From Ichthyophis bannanicus (taxonomy: Eukaryota; Chordata; Amphibia; Gymnophiona; Ichthyophiidae), in assembly GCA_033557465.1 (NCBI GenBank), contig CM066039.1, positions 395,207,440-395,271,439 on the forward strand: a stretch of 64,000 bases of DNA, given 5' to 3'. Below are positions 1 to 10,039 of this stretch, one piece after another; the stretch's first letter is position 1, and the number at the start of each line of letters is the position of its first letter. Made by a program: the position numbers and the translations under genes. The notes beneath the pieces were generated by a model. That model saw only the letters and a program-made list of their open reading frames with translations. It was not told where the DNA came from and made no database searches.

Positions 1-127
1 GTCAGTCATGGGAAATAGGGTTATTGACATTTTAGAAAAGTTGCTGTCAAGCTGAGAGATGTTTTATGGGAAAGGTATTCCTTAAAAGGAGACAATTCCT
101 AACCCTCTTCCTGGTATGAAAGCTTAA

Positions 128-292
128 TTCTCCAGGAACAAGCAGGAAGTCAGTCCTCACTTATGGGCGACGTCGGCACCAACGGAGCCCGAGCGGAGCA
201 ATTCCCCAGCTTTCAAAGAAAGCCTTTGGGATTGCTGCCACGCATGCGTGGTATTCTTCCCGCCCAAGGGTGCCATCTTGCTCAGTCTCCCT
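128..292 (+). repeat. Left inverted terminal repeat of DIRS element A
   Basis: The reverse complement matches 5905-6075 with scattered mismatches. The first ~40 bases also match, inverted, the left half of the internal complementary region (5738-5779). Confidence 0.8.
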
Positions 293-529
293 TTTTCCAC
301 GGAGCCCTTCAGACACATGTCCTCGTCTCTCGGAAAAAGTCTTCTTTTTTGGCCTAGTGGCCTTCTATTTTCCGGTTGCACCAGTCCTCTACCCATCCTT
401 CCCCTGCTCTACCTTCTTAGAGCTGTTGGGGATAGTTTTTCTTCATTTTTTGTCAACTGCTTTTGCGCCCTTTTTCTTTCCCTAACCGCTGACCTCGCAG
501 GGGCCATTTTTGCCCCCATGACCACCGGC

Positions 530-2632
530 TGAAAAAAATGCAATAGATGCTCTAGGAAAATGTCGCTTATGGACACTCACGACTGTTCTCTGCGGTGCCT
601 CGGAGCTGACCATGATCCGGAGCTCTGTTCGTTCTGCAAGAAAATGTCCTCTAAGGCTCTGCTCAGTCGTAAGCAAAAGCCCGACGACGTTTTTCAAAAG
701 GCTGCCTTGGAATCCCCGGTGGCGCCCTCGGTCATCTCTCCTCTGGCGGGGTGCCCCTCTTCGGCTCCGCGCTCTTGGCGGCACTCCGACCAGGGATTCC
801 CTGAGGTGGAGCGGCACTCCGACCAGGGATCCCCTGAGGTGGAGCGGCACAAAATGAAGAAGGGCTCAAAATTGCTGTCTGGGGCTCTCGATAAGCACGA
901 ACGCTCCCTCACTCAGTCACTCAGCCCCCTTTGGCGTTCTCGAAAGTCAGATAAGAAGCGGCCCCACAAGGTACCCCGTACAGATACGGGGGCCTCCGGC
1001 GAAGTCGCCTGGTCTCCTGAGGGCTGTCCCAGTGAGGACCCCCTCTCCTCTTCGACACCTGGCCCGGTAACCCCGGGGTTGGCATCACAGGGCCCCATGC
1101 CCGCATGGGAGTCCCGCATGCAGGCGCTAGAATGCAGCGTTTCCGCGTTCATCGCTTCCCAGCAGGCACTCACAGCCAGTTTCTCTGACTGGCGCCCAGA
1201 GACCGTGGGTCCCTCGTGTAGGAGACTAAAATCCATCCAGGAAACTCTCGAGAGCCACGGGCCTCATGAGGATCCTCGACATCGGTCTCACTCGCCCTCT
1301 CGTTCCTTGGAGGCGAGATCTTCCAGGGCCTCTAGCCCCAAACGGACACTGGCCACTGGAGAGGGTGATCTGCCCAGCTCGGACTCCTCGACTGAATTCT
1401 TGGAGTGGGAGTCCGATGAGGACACCTCCCTGGAGACCCGTACTCATTGGGATCTTCTGTCAGACCCCTCCCCACCCGTGTTTCAGCAGAATTCACCACC
1501 TGAGGACACCTCCTTCCTGGTGTTCGTCAGGGATATGCACGGGCTCTTAACCTGGCCACCCAGGCCGAGGAGGACCCTCGTGCTGAAGAACTCGATATTC
1601 TTCAGTACAAGTCCCCGCCTAGGGAATCTCTCACTTGCAAGTCCCTCCTATTCTGTCTCGGCTGCCGCTCCGCATGTGGGAGGCACCCGCCTCAGTCCCC
1701 ATCGTGAGCAAGCGCCTTGATACTATGTACAAGGTACAACGTGGGCCGGGGTTCAGGAAGACACAACTTCCCCATACCCCTATGGCAGTGAAGTTGGCCA
1801 TGAAGAAACAGCCCAAAATTGCACTCGTTGGTACTGCCCGGCCGAGAGTCAAGAGCCCTTGATGCCCTGGGCCGCAAAGCCTACCAAGGCTCCATGCTCT
1901 CTTGTCACATTCAAGTATACCCACTATACATGGGTATGTTCTTTATTTTCTTTATTTTATTTTATTAACATTTCTATACCGCGGTTTCCAGTAGATCAAT
2001 CGTGGTATACAGGTAACAACAACATGAGTAATACAAACAGTTATGTACTCATTTACAATGAACGATGTAGAACAATTTACAATGGTACGTTCTTGCGCGA
2101 TTTAGCCAAAGAGCTTGGAGGGTTCTCCGCGGGCCTCAAGGATGAGCCCCTCAATAGGTTCGGTACTCTGTTGAAGTCCGTTGCAGACTGCTCCAAATAC
2201 CTCTCCCGAGCTGCCTACGATGGATTCGAGTCATCGGCTAGGGTGGCAGCCGCGGGCATCGGGGCCCGCCACCAGGCATGGTTCCAATCATCAGATTTGG
2301 GAGCAGTGGGTGCAGGAAAAGCTCCTGGACGTCCCCTGCCTCGATGAGCAGCTCTTCGGCAAGCCGATGGAGGATAAAGCTGCACAGATAGAGACGGAGT
2401 TCGTCACCAGAACCCGTCTCTCACGCAAGACCTCCACTCTGCCCCAGAAAAAGCAACAGGCCAAAAAGGCTTTCTTTCCAAGGAAGGGCCTCCAGTACCG
2501 TGGTTATCCACCGTATCCGGCTACCCCCACGCCGACTACCCCAGCGCAGGGTAAGTCAGGCCAAGGGTATTGCAAGTCGAAAGGGCCAAAAGCCCAAACT
2601 CCGGCTCCTCCACAACCCGCACAGGGGTTTTG
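530..2632 (+). pseudogene. gag of DIRS element A, broken
   Basis: The main frame is 560-1720. It begins just after a Cys-rich segment whose first codons (about 533-559) lie upstream of the first ATG and follow a stop, so the original start is lost. The N-terminus has a CX4HX4CX2C-type cluster followed by Lys/Arg/Ser. The same cluster, with the same trailing Met-Ser-x-x-Ala-Leu, opens the gag of element C, which supports homology. A ~25-bp near-perfect tandem duplication at 774-845 repeats a Ser-Asp-Gln-Gly segment. The frame shifts near 1635-1700, is interrupted by a LINE tail at 1944-2083 and continues in two frames to the stop at about 2632. The C-terminal part is basic and Gln/Pro rich. 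Confidence 0.7.
1944..2083 (-). mobile_element. LINE 3' tail inserted in gag of DIRS element A
   Basis: An antisense LINE 3' end: a T/A-rich tail followed by the complement of the 'gcggtttac / accgct' box seen in other tails of this window (for example 23312, 24755, 50696, 55980). It is flanked by an imperfect 11-bp duplication, GGTATGTTCTT (1933-1943) and GGTACGTTCTT (2084-2094), so the insertion is well bounded. Confidence 0.75.
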
Positions 2633-2689
2633 ATGCCATTGGCATAGCCCCTCACCTTTCGGCGATGCAGCAGCCAGTGGAGAGATGCC

Positions 2690-4559
2690 TGTCTTGTTTT
2701 GCCCCTTCGTGGGCTTCCATCACCTCAGACACATGGGTTCTCCAGGTCGTCCAAGACGGCTATCGCCTTTGCTTCGACAGGCTTACACCTCCCTTCTCCC
2801 CAGTGGAGCCTCCTCGACTCCCCGCACACCAGGTTTTACTGCAGCGGGAACTACTCTCTCTCCTTGCCCAACTACTCTCTCTCCTTGCCCAACAGTCGAG
2901 AAGGTCCCTCCGCACCTTTGAGATTGGGGCTTCTATTCCCGGTACTTCCTCGTCCCGAAAAAGACAGAGAGTCTACGGCCCATCCTCAACCTCCGAAAGT
3001 TGAACAAGTTCTCGGTGCAGGAGAAGTTCAAGATATTATCCCTTGGTGTTCTGCTGCCCTTCCTCCAGCAGGGCAATTGGCTATACTCCTTAGACGCTTA
3101 CGCCCATATCTTAATCCACCCCCAGCACAGGCAGTACCTGCACTTCAGGGTGCAGGGAGAGCACTTCCAGTACAGGGTGCTCCCCTTCGGCCTTGCATCC
3201 GCCCCACGTGTCTTCATGAAATGCCTCATTGTGGTCGCCACCCGTCTCAGGCGTCAGAGCGTGCCAGACTTTCCCTACCTCGATGACTGGCTCGTCACGG
3301 GATCCTCGGTCAAGGAAACCCGGCGAGCAACATTGTAAACAATCCTTCTGTTGGAAGGCTTGGGATTCTTGGTCAACTACCCAAAGTCTCACCTCGAGCC
3401 AGTGCAGGCACTCGAGTTCATCGGGGGGGCGCCTCGATACTCAGCCGGTGACTGCATTCTTACCAGCGGATCGCACCGACCGCCTCCAAGCCCAGGCGGC
3501 CCGGGTCCAAAGCACTCCTCATGTCATAGCTCAGACCATGCTACGCCTCCTGGGCCACGTGGCCTCTACCGTGCATGTTGTCCCCATGCCCGCCTGCACA
3601 TGCAGACAGCTCAGTGGTGCCTCAGTGCCCAATGGAGCCCATCCCTCGGTCACCTCAGGGACCCTGTCAGGGTCCTTTCTAACCTCCACTTGTCCCTAAG
3701 CTGGTGGCAGAACCCCCGCAACCTCCTCCGGGGGTTGCCCTTCCAGGCTCCTCAGCACGACGCGGTGCTGAGTACAGACACTTCCCTGTTAGGGTGCGGA
3801 GCCCACTGCGGGCCACTGTGCACGTAGGGACAGTGGTCACCCGAGGAGTCTCAGCAGCAGATAAACTTGCTCGAACTCCGGGCGATTTGGTGGGCCCTGA
3901 GGGCCTTCGAGGACCACCTCAAGGGGAGGTTGGTTCTTGTGCAGACTGACAATCATGTGGCGATGTTCTACATCAACAAGGAGGGAGGCACAGGATCGCG
4001 CTCCCTCTGCTGGGAAGCGGTGCTCATCTGCTCCTTCGCTGTCCGACGGAAGATGTCCCTCAGGATGACCTACCTTCCCGGTCAGGAGGATGTCCTGGCG
4101 GACAGGCTCAGCAGAATCCTATGCCCCCATGAATGGCAGCTGGATCCAGGGGTAGCGGGCTGGCTGTTTCTTCGCTGGGGGAAGCTGGCAGTAGACCTCT
4201 TCGCCAGTCCCCAGAACACGCAGCTTCCCCGCTTTTGTGGCCCGGTACCGTACCCAAGCAGGGAGAGTCCGGATGCATTCCTTCTGGACTGGTCATCCAG
4301 CCTGCTCTATGCATTCCCTCCCTTCCCTCTTATTGCGAGAACCCTTTTCAAGGCTCAGCGGGATTGGGCATCATTGATCCTCGTAGCCCCCTCATGGCCT
4401 CAGCAGCCTTGGTTCCCGCTTCTGCTCCGGCTGTCGACAGAGCCTCCTGTCACCCTGGGCTCTGCCCTGGGTCTGCTAATACAGGAAGAGGGGCGGGTGC
4501 AGCACCCGAATCTAGCCTCCTTATCCCTCATGGCCTGGTGGCTGAATGGGTTTTCCTAG
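2690..4559 (+). pseudogene. RT-RNase H of DIRS element A, frameshifted
   Basis: RT sequence is spread over several frames. 3000-3338 holds the part with the 'LPFGLASAPRVF' and 'FPYLDDWL' blocks typical of DIRS-type RT (the LDD replaces the usual xDD catalytic box). RNase H follows in 3867-4559, with the TDN-containing motif, the GGTGSR block and an LADRLSR block. A C-terminal domain with 'LFASPQNTQLPRF' and 'AFPPFPLIARTL' corresponds to the methyltransferase-like region of DIRS Pol. A short in-frame duplication (LSLLAQL twice near 2860-2890) and at least three frame changes make it non-functional. Confidence 0.8.
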
Positions 4560-5575
4560 CCTCATTGGCTCTTCCAGAGGAGGTTGAGGAAGTCCTCCTC
4601 GCCTCGAGAAAGGACTCCACTAGATGAGCCTATGCCTTCAAGTGGAGGCGCTTATCAGTCTGGTGCTCGGGGCTCCAGTTCGACCCGTTCTCGTGCCCCA
4701 TTCGATTGATCCTCCAGTACCTCCTCCATCTCTCAAAGGAAGGGCTGAAGTCGAACTCTGACAGGGTACACTTGAGCGCCATCTCGGCGAACCACCTCCC
4801 CATCGAGGGAAAGCCCCTTTCGGGGCAGCTGTTAGTCTCCCGCTTTATGCGGGGTCTTCTGCTTTCCAAGCCACCCATCCATCTTCCTCTGGCGGAATGG
4901 GACCTGAATGTGGTGCTCATGCAGCTCACCCGTCCACCCTTCGAATCAATGGCGACGTGCTCGCTCCGGCACCTGTCCTAGAAGGTGGATTTCCTGGTGG
5001 TGCAGACCTCGGCCCGCCGAGTCAGTGAACTCCAGACTCTCATGGCTGACGCCCCTTACACCAGGTTCTATCAGAATAGGGTGGTCCTCCATACCCACCC
5101 TAAATTCCTGCCTAAAGTAGTCTCAGATTTCCATCTTAATCAGGAGATAGTCCTGCCAACTTTCTTCCCGAGGCCCCACGCCGATCAGGTGTCAGCAGCT
5201 CTCCACACCCTCGACTGCATAAGGGCTCTTGCCTTCTACTTGCAGCGCACGCAGACTCATCGCAAGTCTGGCCGACTCTTTGTGATCTACGATCCAAATA
5301 GACCGGGACAGGCAGTTACCAAATGCACCCTCGGTTTGGGTAGTGGACTGCATCGCTTTTGCTCATACGAAGCCGAGTGCCCCGCTAGATCATTGAGTCA
5401 TCGCACACGGAGTTCGGGCCAAGGCGGCCTCGGTGGCCTCACTGTGCTCCATGCCCCTGATGGACATCTGCCAGGCGGCGACCTGGTCTTCCATGAATAC
5501 CTTCACTGTTCACTACTGCCTGGAGAGGGAGTCCCACCGGAACAGCGCCTTCAGCCAGGCTGTACTCCGTAACCT
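4560..5575 (+). pseudogene. Tyrosine recombinase of DIRS element A, broken
   Basis: The N-terminal core-binding part is in 4706-4981, which ends at a stop, and continues in the same frame from 4985 with the catalytic-Arg block 'SARRVSEL'. A frameshift near 5335 displaces the C-terminal third. There the 'ATWSSMNTFTVHY' block, which contains the nucleophile-position Tyr, is readable in another frame (about 5470-5520). In intact relatives this enzyme cuts and rejoins the circular DNA intermediate. Here the stop at about 4979-4981 and the later shift inactivate it. Confidence 0.75.
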
Positions 5576-5737
5576 GTTCAGGGTATAAGCAACTCCCTGC
5601 CCTCCGACCCTTCTTCACGGCTACAGAGGGCTTCGCCCCAAGCACCCGAGGACTTGGGCTCTTTCGGGCATCGGCTTCTGCTCACGACCTCGCGGAGGCA
5701 TTTTTGTTTACAGGTTGGTAGTCTGTAGCTGGGGAGT

Positions 5738-5832
5738 CCCATAAGTGAGGACTGATTTCCTGCTTGTTCCTGGAGAAAACGTAGTTACTCACCTGTACCA
5801 GGTGTTCTCCAGGGACAGCAGGAATCAGTAGT
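5738..5832. repeat. Internal complementary region of DIRS element A
   Basis: Bases 5738-5779 are the reverse complement of the left end (128-168). Bases 5784-5830 are the reverse complement of the right end (6052-6098). The two complements are joined head to head, as expected for the DIRS guide sequence that aligns the two ends during circular DNA synthesis. Confidence 0.8.
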
Positions 5833-5904
5833 CACTACCCTCCTGCCTCCCCTGATGAGTTGCTGTATTTTTGTCCTTCCCTTGCCATCTGCTTGGTAGG
5901 GCTC

Positions 5905-6100
5905 GAGCTAAGGGACCTGACTGAGCAAGATGGCACCCTTGTGCAGGAAGAGGACCATACATGCATGGCAGCAATCCCAAAGGCTTTCTTTGAAAGCTGG
6001 GGAATTGCTCCGCGTGGGCTCCGTCGGTGCCGATATCACCCATAAGTGAGGACTGATTCCTGCTGTCCCTGGAGTACACCTGTTACAGGTGAGTAACTAT
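5905..6100 (+). repeat. Right inverted terminal repeat of DIRS element A
   Basis: Inverted match to 128-292. Its last ~20 bases include ACAG|GTGAGT, a consensus 5' splice donor reading outward. Confidence 0.75.
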
Positions 6101-7164
6101 GCTTTTTCTCTAGAAGGAGAAAAAAAAATTATTGAAAGTTTTTCATAGCTGAGAGAAAGATTTCATTTATTATATCCTCTCATAAAAAAGTGAAGAGGAA
6201 GAAAAAAATATCTCCTCTTTGTGAAGTGAAACTATCTGAATTAAAGGACAGATAAAAAAAACATCGACCCTTTACTGGGGAGTTCATGCTCTGGAATATT
6301 TAAAGCCAGTTGTTTTGAAGCTCGATTCAATCAAGCAGCTGAATCTGGGAGAATTTTACTTTGGAGGTTTTTAAAAGCTGAACCTGTGGTTGTGGGATAG
6401 TGATGCTCCCAGCCTGACTGTGTGAGAGAGAACTCTGTTCCAAGGCAGGAAAAACTAGGGGGTATGTTTACTAAACAGTGGTAGCGGCTTCCGTGTGACA
6501 TAGGGCTGCAGCTCTGAAATCGCACAGAAACCGCTATTGCTATTTAGTAAACATACCCCTAAGATAGGGATAATTCTTTGTCCTTTTATTTCACCTAGTT
6601 AGAGACAGTAAAAGAGAGAAACAATATATTTCTTTCTTTCCCCTTTCTTTACTAAGAAAGGTGAGTTTCCCCAACAGAAAATAAGACAGGTTTTTGCTTT
6701 GTTACGTTTTTTTAGACAGGCAGTCAGTTGGTCTATCGCTGTTCCCCAGAGGACAAGAAAAGCAAGAACTACATGAACTGCGTCCAAAGGAAGAATCCCA
6801 GAAGCTGAAGAATTTTTCCCCAGGGCCCCAACGAATTCTATTGAACCTTTAAAGGTACAGCTAATGCATAAAAGACACACATTTGAGCTCAAATACTTAA
6901 ATTAAAGCACACTCTAAAAAAAAAGATTGAAAGCTCTTAACTGTTAAAAAGTTGAGCAAGAAAAGAAATTCTGTCAAATAAAAATAGAAATTCATCAGAA
7001 GCAATTTATTCTAAAGGTTCTGAAGATTAAAGAGAGAGTATTTGAATATAACTCTTGATATTTGGTAAGATACCTGAAAGAAAAGTGAAATGAATTAAAA
7101 GGAATTTTAACATTTTGTAGTAATTTTAGAAAATAAATCAGAAGTTAAAGTGTTTATTACTCTC
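6101..7164. other. AT-rich stretch without a supported gene
   Basis: No frame looks coding and no repeat is recognised except the MITE at 6458-6559. Confidence 0.6.
6458..6559. mobile_element. 102-bp MITE with long terminal inverted repeats
   Basis: The left end GGGGGTATGTTTACTAAA and the right end are inverted copies extending about 30 bp, with TA on both sides (6456-6457 and 6560-6561). TA flanks fit a Tc1/mariner-type MITE, though the family is not certain. It has no coding capacity. Confidence 0.7.
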
Positions 7165-7378
7165 AATGCAATGTGTGCCTTTGAGTCAGTGCTGACTTGC
7201 TGACCCAGAAGCTCCTGGGTTTTCTTGGCAGTGTCACCAGAAGTAGATTGCCAGGCCTTTCTTCTGAGGCAATGGAGGGTTAAATGACTTGCCCAAGGCC
7301 ACAAGGAGTGGGAATTGAACCCTGGTCTCTTAGTTCCCAAGCCAGTATCCTAACCACTAGGCTACTCCTCCACTCCAA
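7165..7378 (-). mobile_element. tRNA-derived SINE
   Basis: Read on the minus strand: an 'agtagcctagtggttag' head resembling a tRNA A box, a 'ttcaattcccactccttgtggccttgggcaagtcatttaaccctccattgcct'-type body (paraphrased here from the visible B-box-like and tail region) and a tail with 'gtcagcactgac'. The same tail is seen in the + copy at 20240-20440. Confidence 0.7.
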
Positions 7379-7689
7379 GTGTTATTCTAAGGAAAAACAA
7401 TTATCCTGGAAATAAATAGCTGGTAAAAAGTTGTCTGAACTACTGAGAGAAACATTTATGTAGTTCTGCTAGGATTTTAAATAGAACTTTACTATTCTTG
7501 TGTGCACAGTTTTAAAAAAAATATTTGATAATTTATCCTAGAAATTTAATAAACTGAACTAAAATTCTAATTTATGAACTTTAATTGGTTTATTTCATCT
7601 TGTGCTAAGGAGCAGAAGTTTTGGTTTTGGGCACCACCGTCAGTCCTTGATTTCGTTTTCTCTCCTCTTATATCTCTTTCTACATAACT

Positions 7690-7976
7690 GTAAGAAAAAT
7701 ATAAGATGTGGATCATGTCTTTCTGCTAGCCCTCACGTGAGACTAAGAGCCAGACTCCGAGGTATCCCTTGGCCCATCGACCACACGGGTAATATCTGTA
7801 GGAGTCGGACGTTTATTTTAATACCTCTCCCTCCAGGTGGATGGGGCTACACTAACTTTTACAGTCCTTTTTTCCCTTTAGAGATCAGCTGTGTTTGCTT
7901 TCTTGAATTCAGATACAGTTGTTGTCTCTACTACCTCTACTGGAAGACTGTTCCACACATCTACCACTCTCTAGGT
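7690..7976 (-). mobile_element. CR1-like LINE fragment, 3' part
   Basis: Antisense 3' end of a CR1-like LINE. Its minus-strand translation continues, with no loss, from the fragment at 12352-12545 on the other side of the hAT insertion, which establishes the pre-insertion order. It ends at the 8-bp target duplication CTCTAGGT (7969-7976). Confidence 0.65.
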
Positions 7977-8395
7977 CAGCGGTTCTCAACCTGTGGGTCG
8001 CGACCCCCACGGGGGTCGCCACAGGATTTAGCAGGGGTCGCCTCGTCTCCGCCAAGTTAAAAAAAATTTAAAACGCATACAAGTTGCTGCCACTGCCGAG
8101 TCTGCTTCTTGGCAGCAGCAAACTCACCCCCTTCCTTCTGATGCAGCCGCGGCTCCCTGCCTCTTAGGAAGTGGTAAAGAACTTCCTTTGGAGGCGGGAC
8201 AATGCTGCACGGAGCCCATTGAGAGACAGGGAGGCTCCGCAACGATTTTACAGGCACAGCCGCGGTTCCCTAAGAGGCAGGGAGCTGCGGCTGCATTAGA
8301 AGGGAGGCAGACATGGGGAGAGGTGATGAGGGGGAAGGGAACCTGCAACACGGCTTACATCGACAGGGGGTGGGGCGGACATGGACAGGGGGGAA

Positions 8396-8890
8396 GGGGG
8401 ACTGATATGGATGGATGGATGGAGGAGGGGGCTGACATGGAGAGAGGGAGCTGATATGGATGGATGGATGGAGGGAGGGGGCTGACATGGACAGAGGGAG
8501 GGATGGAGGTGGCTGATATGGATGGATGGAGGGAGGGAGGGAGGCTGACATGGAGGGAGGGATGGAGGGAGGGGGCTGATATGGATGGATGGAGGGAGGG
8601 GGGATGACATGGAGGGAGGAGGGGCTGATATGGATGGATGGAGGGAGGGGGGCTGACTTGGACAGGGGGGGGCTGACGTGGAGGGATGGAGGGAGGAGGG
8701 GCTGACATGGACGGAGGGGGGCTGACATGGAGGGATGGAGGAAGGGGGGCTGACATGGACGGAGGGATGGGGGCTGACATGGATGGAGGGAGGGAGGGAT
8801 GGGGGCTGACATAGAGGGATGGAGGGAGGGGGCTGATATGGATGGATGGAGGGAGGGGGGCTGGCATGGACAAAGGGGAGAGACAAGGGG
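8396..8890. repeat. Purine-rich minisatellite 1 in hAT element 1
   Basis: Degenerate units of about 30-45 bp of the form GCTGAYATGGA(TGGA)n followed by G-rich runs. Long open frames across it are Pro/Ser/His repeats produced by the array on the minus strand, not genes. Confidence 0.85.
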
Positions 8891-8944
8891 ACATACTGGA
8901 CAGACGGGATAAATGCTGGACAGAGGCGAGAGACAGTGCGGGTT

Positions 8945-9720
8945 AGGATTATAATAGGCTGATGGGGGAGCTAGCACTGGGAATGGGCAGATGGGGGGGG
9001 GCTAGGACTGGTAATGGGTTGATTAGGGAAGGCTAGGACTGGGAATGGACTGATCAAGGGGGGGGGTTGGGACTGGTAATGGGCTGATAGGGGGGTAGGG
9101 CTGGTAATGGGCTGATTAGGGGAGCCTAGCACTGGTAATGGAGTTGGGGGGGGGGGGACTAGCACTGGAAATGAGCTGATTAGGGGAGGCTAGGACTGGT
9201 AATGGGCTGATGGGGTGGGGAAGGACAGGTAATGGACTGATGGGAGGCTAGCATTGGAAATGAGCTGATTAGTGGAGGCTAGGACTAGTAATGAGCTGAT
9301 GGGGGGGGGGGGTAAGACTGGTAATGGGCTGATTAGGGGAGGCTAGCACTGGTAATGAGCTGATGGGGGGGGGGTAGGACTGGTATTGGGCTGATTTGGG
9401 GAGCCTAGCACTGGAAATGGGGTTGAGGAGGGACTAGCACTGGTAATGAGCTGATTAGAGGAGGCTAGCACTGGTAATGAGCTGATGGGGGGTAGGACTG
9501 GTATTGGGCTGATTAGGGGAGGCTAGCACTGGTAATGGGGTTGAGGGGGGACTAGCACTGGAAGCAAGCTGATTGGGGGGCTGCGACTGGGAATGGGCTG
9601 ATTGTAGGGAGGGGAGGATAGAGCTGCTGGCCCTGGAAGAAAACTGGGGCCAAGGCTACAAATGGGCTGATACGAGGGGATGGGAGAATGGAACTGGGAG
9701 GGAGTGGATCTCAGAGGGGC
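8945..9720. repeat. G-rich minisatellite 2 in hAT element 1
   Basis: Units of about 31 bp with core GACTGGTAATGGGCTGAT followed by T/A and a run of G. The core closely resembles that of the array at 59505-60470 in hAT element 3. G runs reach about a dozen. Confidence 0.85.
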
Positions 9721-10039
9721 TGCCATGGTATTTGTACTAGAAGGGACTGGTCAGTGGGGAAGGAGGGGGACTGGAAGGGAATGGACACCAGTGGCAGTCA
9801 TGGGAATGCAAGTTGACATTGGAAGATACTGGGAGTGAGGACTGGAAAGGGGCTGATACTGGGGAGGGTTACTGGGACTGGAAATAGGCTGATGGAAAGA
9901 AGTGAAGAAAAGGAAAGAAGAGATAAGAAATGGCAGATGGACCACAGACCACAGAAAGACAGCTAAGAGAAGACAGGAAAGCAGAAGCCTCAGATCGAGA
10001 CCAGCATGATCAGAGAATAAACTGGTCAGACAGAATAAA

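Larger units (their letters stand above)
128..6100 (+). mobile_element. DIRS-like tyrosine-recombinase retrotransposon A, degraded
   Basis: Coding order is gag, RT, RNase H with a methyltransferase-like tail, then tyrosine recombinase (YR), with no integrase and no LTRs. The ends are inverted rather than direct. About 165 bp from 128 recur in reverse complement at 5905-6100, and a third internal complementary region lies at 5738-5832. This is the split inverted-repeat architecture of the DIRS superfamily, which circularises and integrates by YR without a target duplication. The frames carry several shifts and stops and a LINE tail interrupts gag, so the copy is dead. Boundaries are set where the internal complementary region stops matching and are good to a few bases. 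Confidence 0.85.

Noticed and set aside
8270..8977. Long minus-strand open frames of Pro/Ser/His-rich repeats
   Set aside because: They translate the purine-rich minisatellite. All three minus frames are open for the same compositional reason.
8396..9720. CRISPR-like regular repeats
   Set aside because: Repeats are contiguous and degenerate with no unique spacers, in a vertebrate hAT element.
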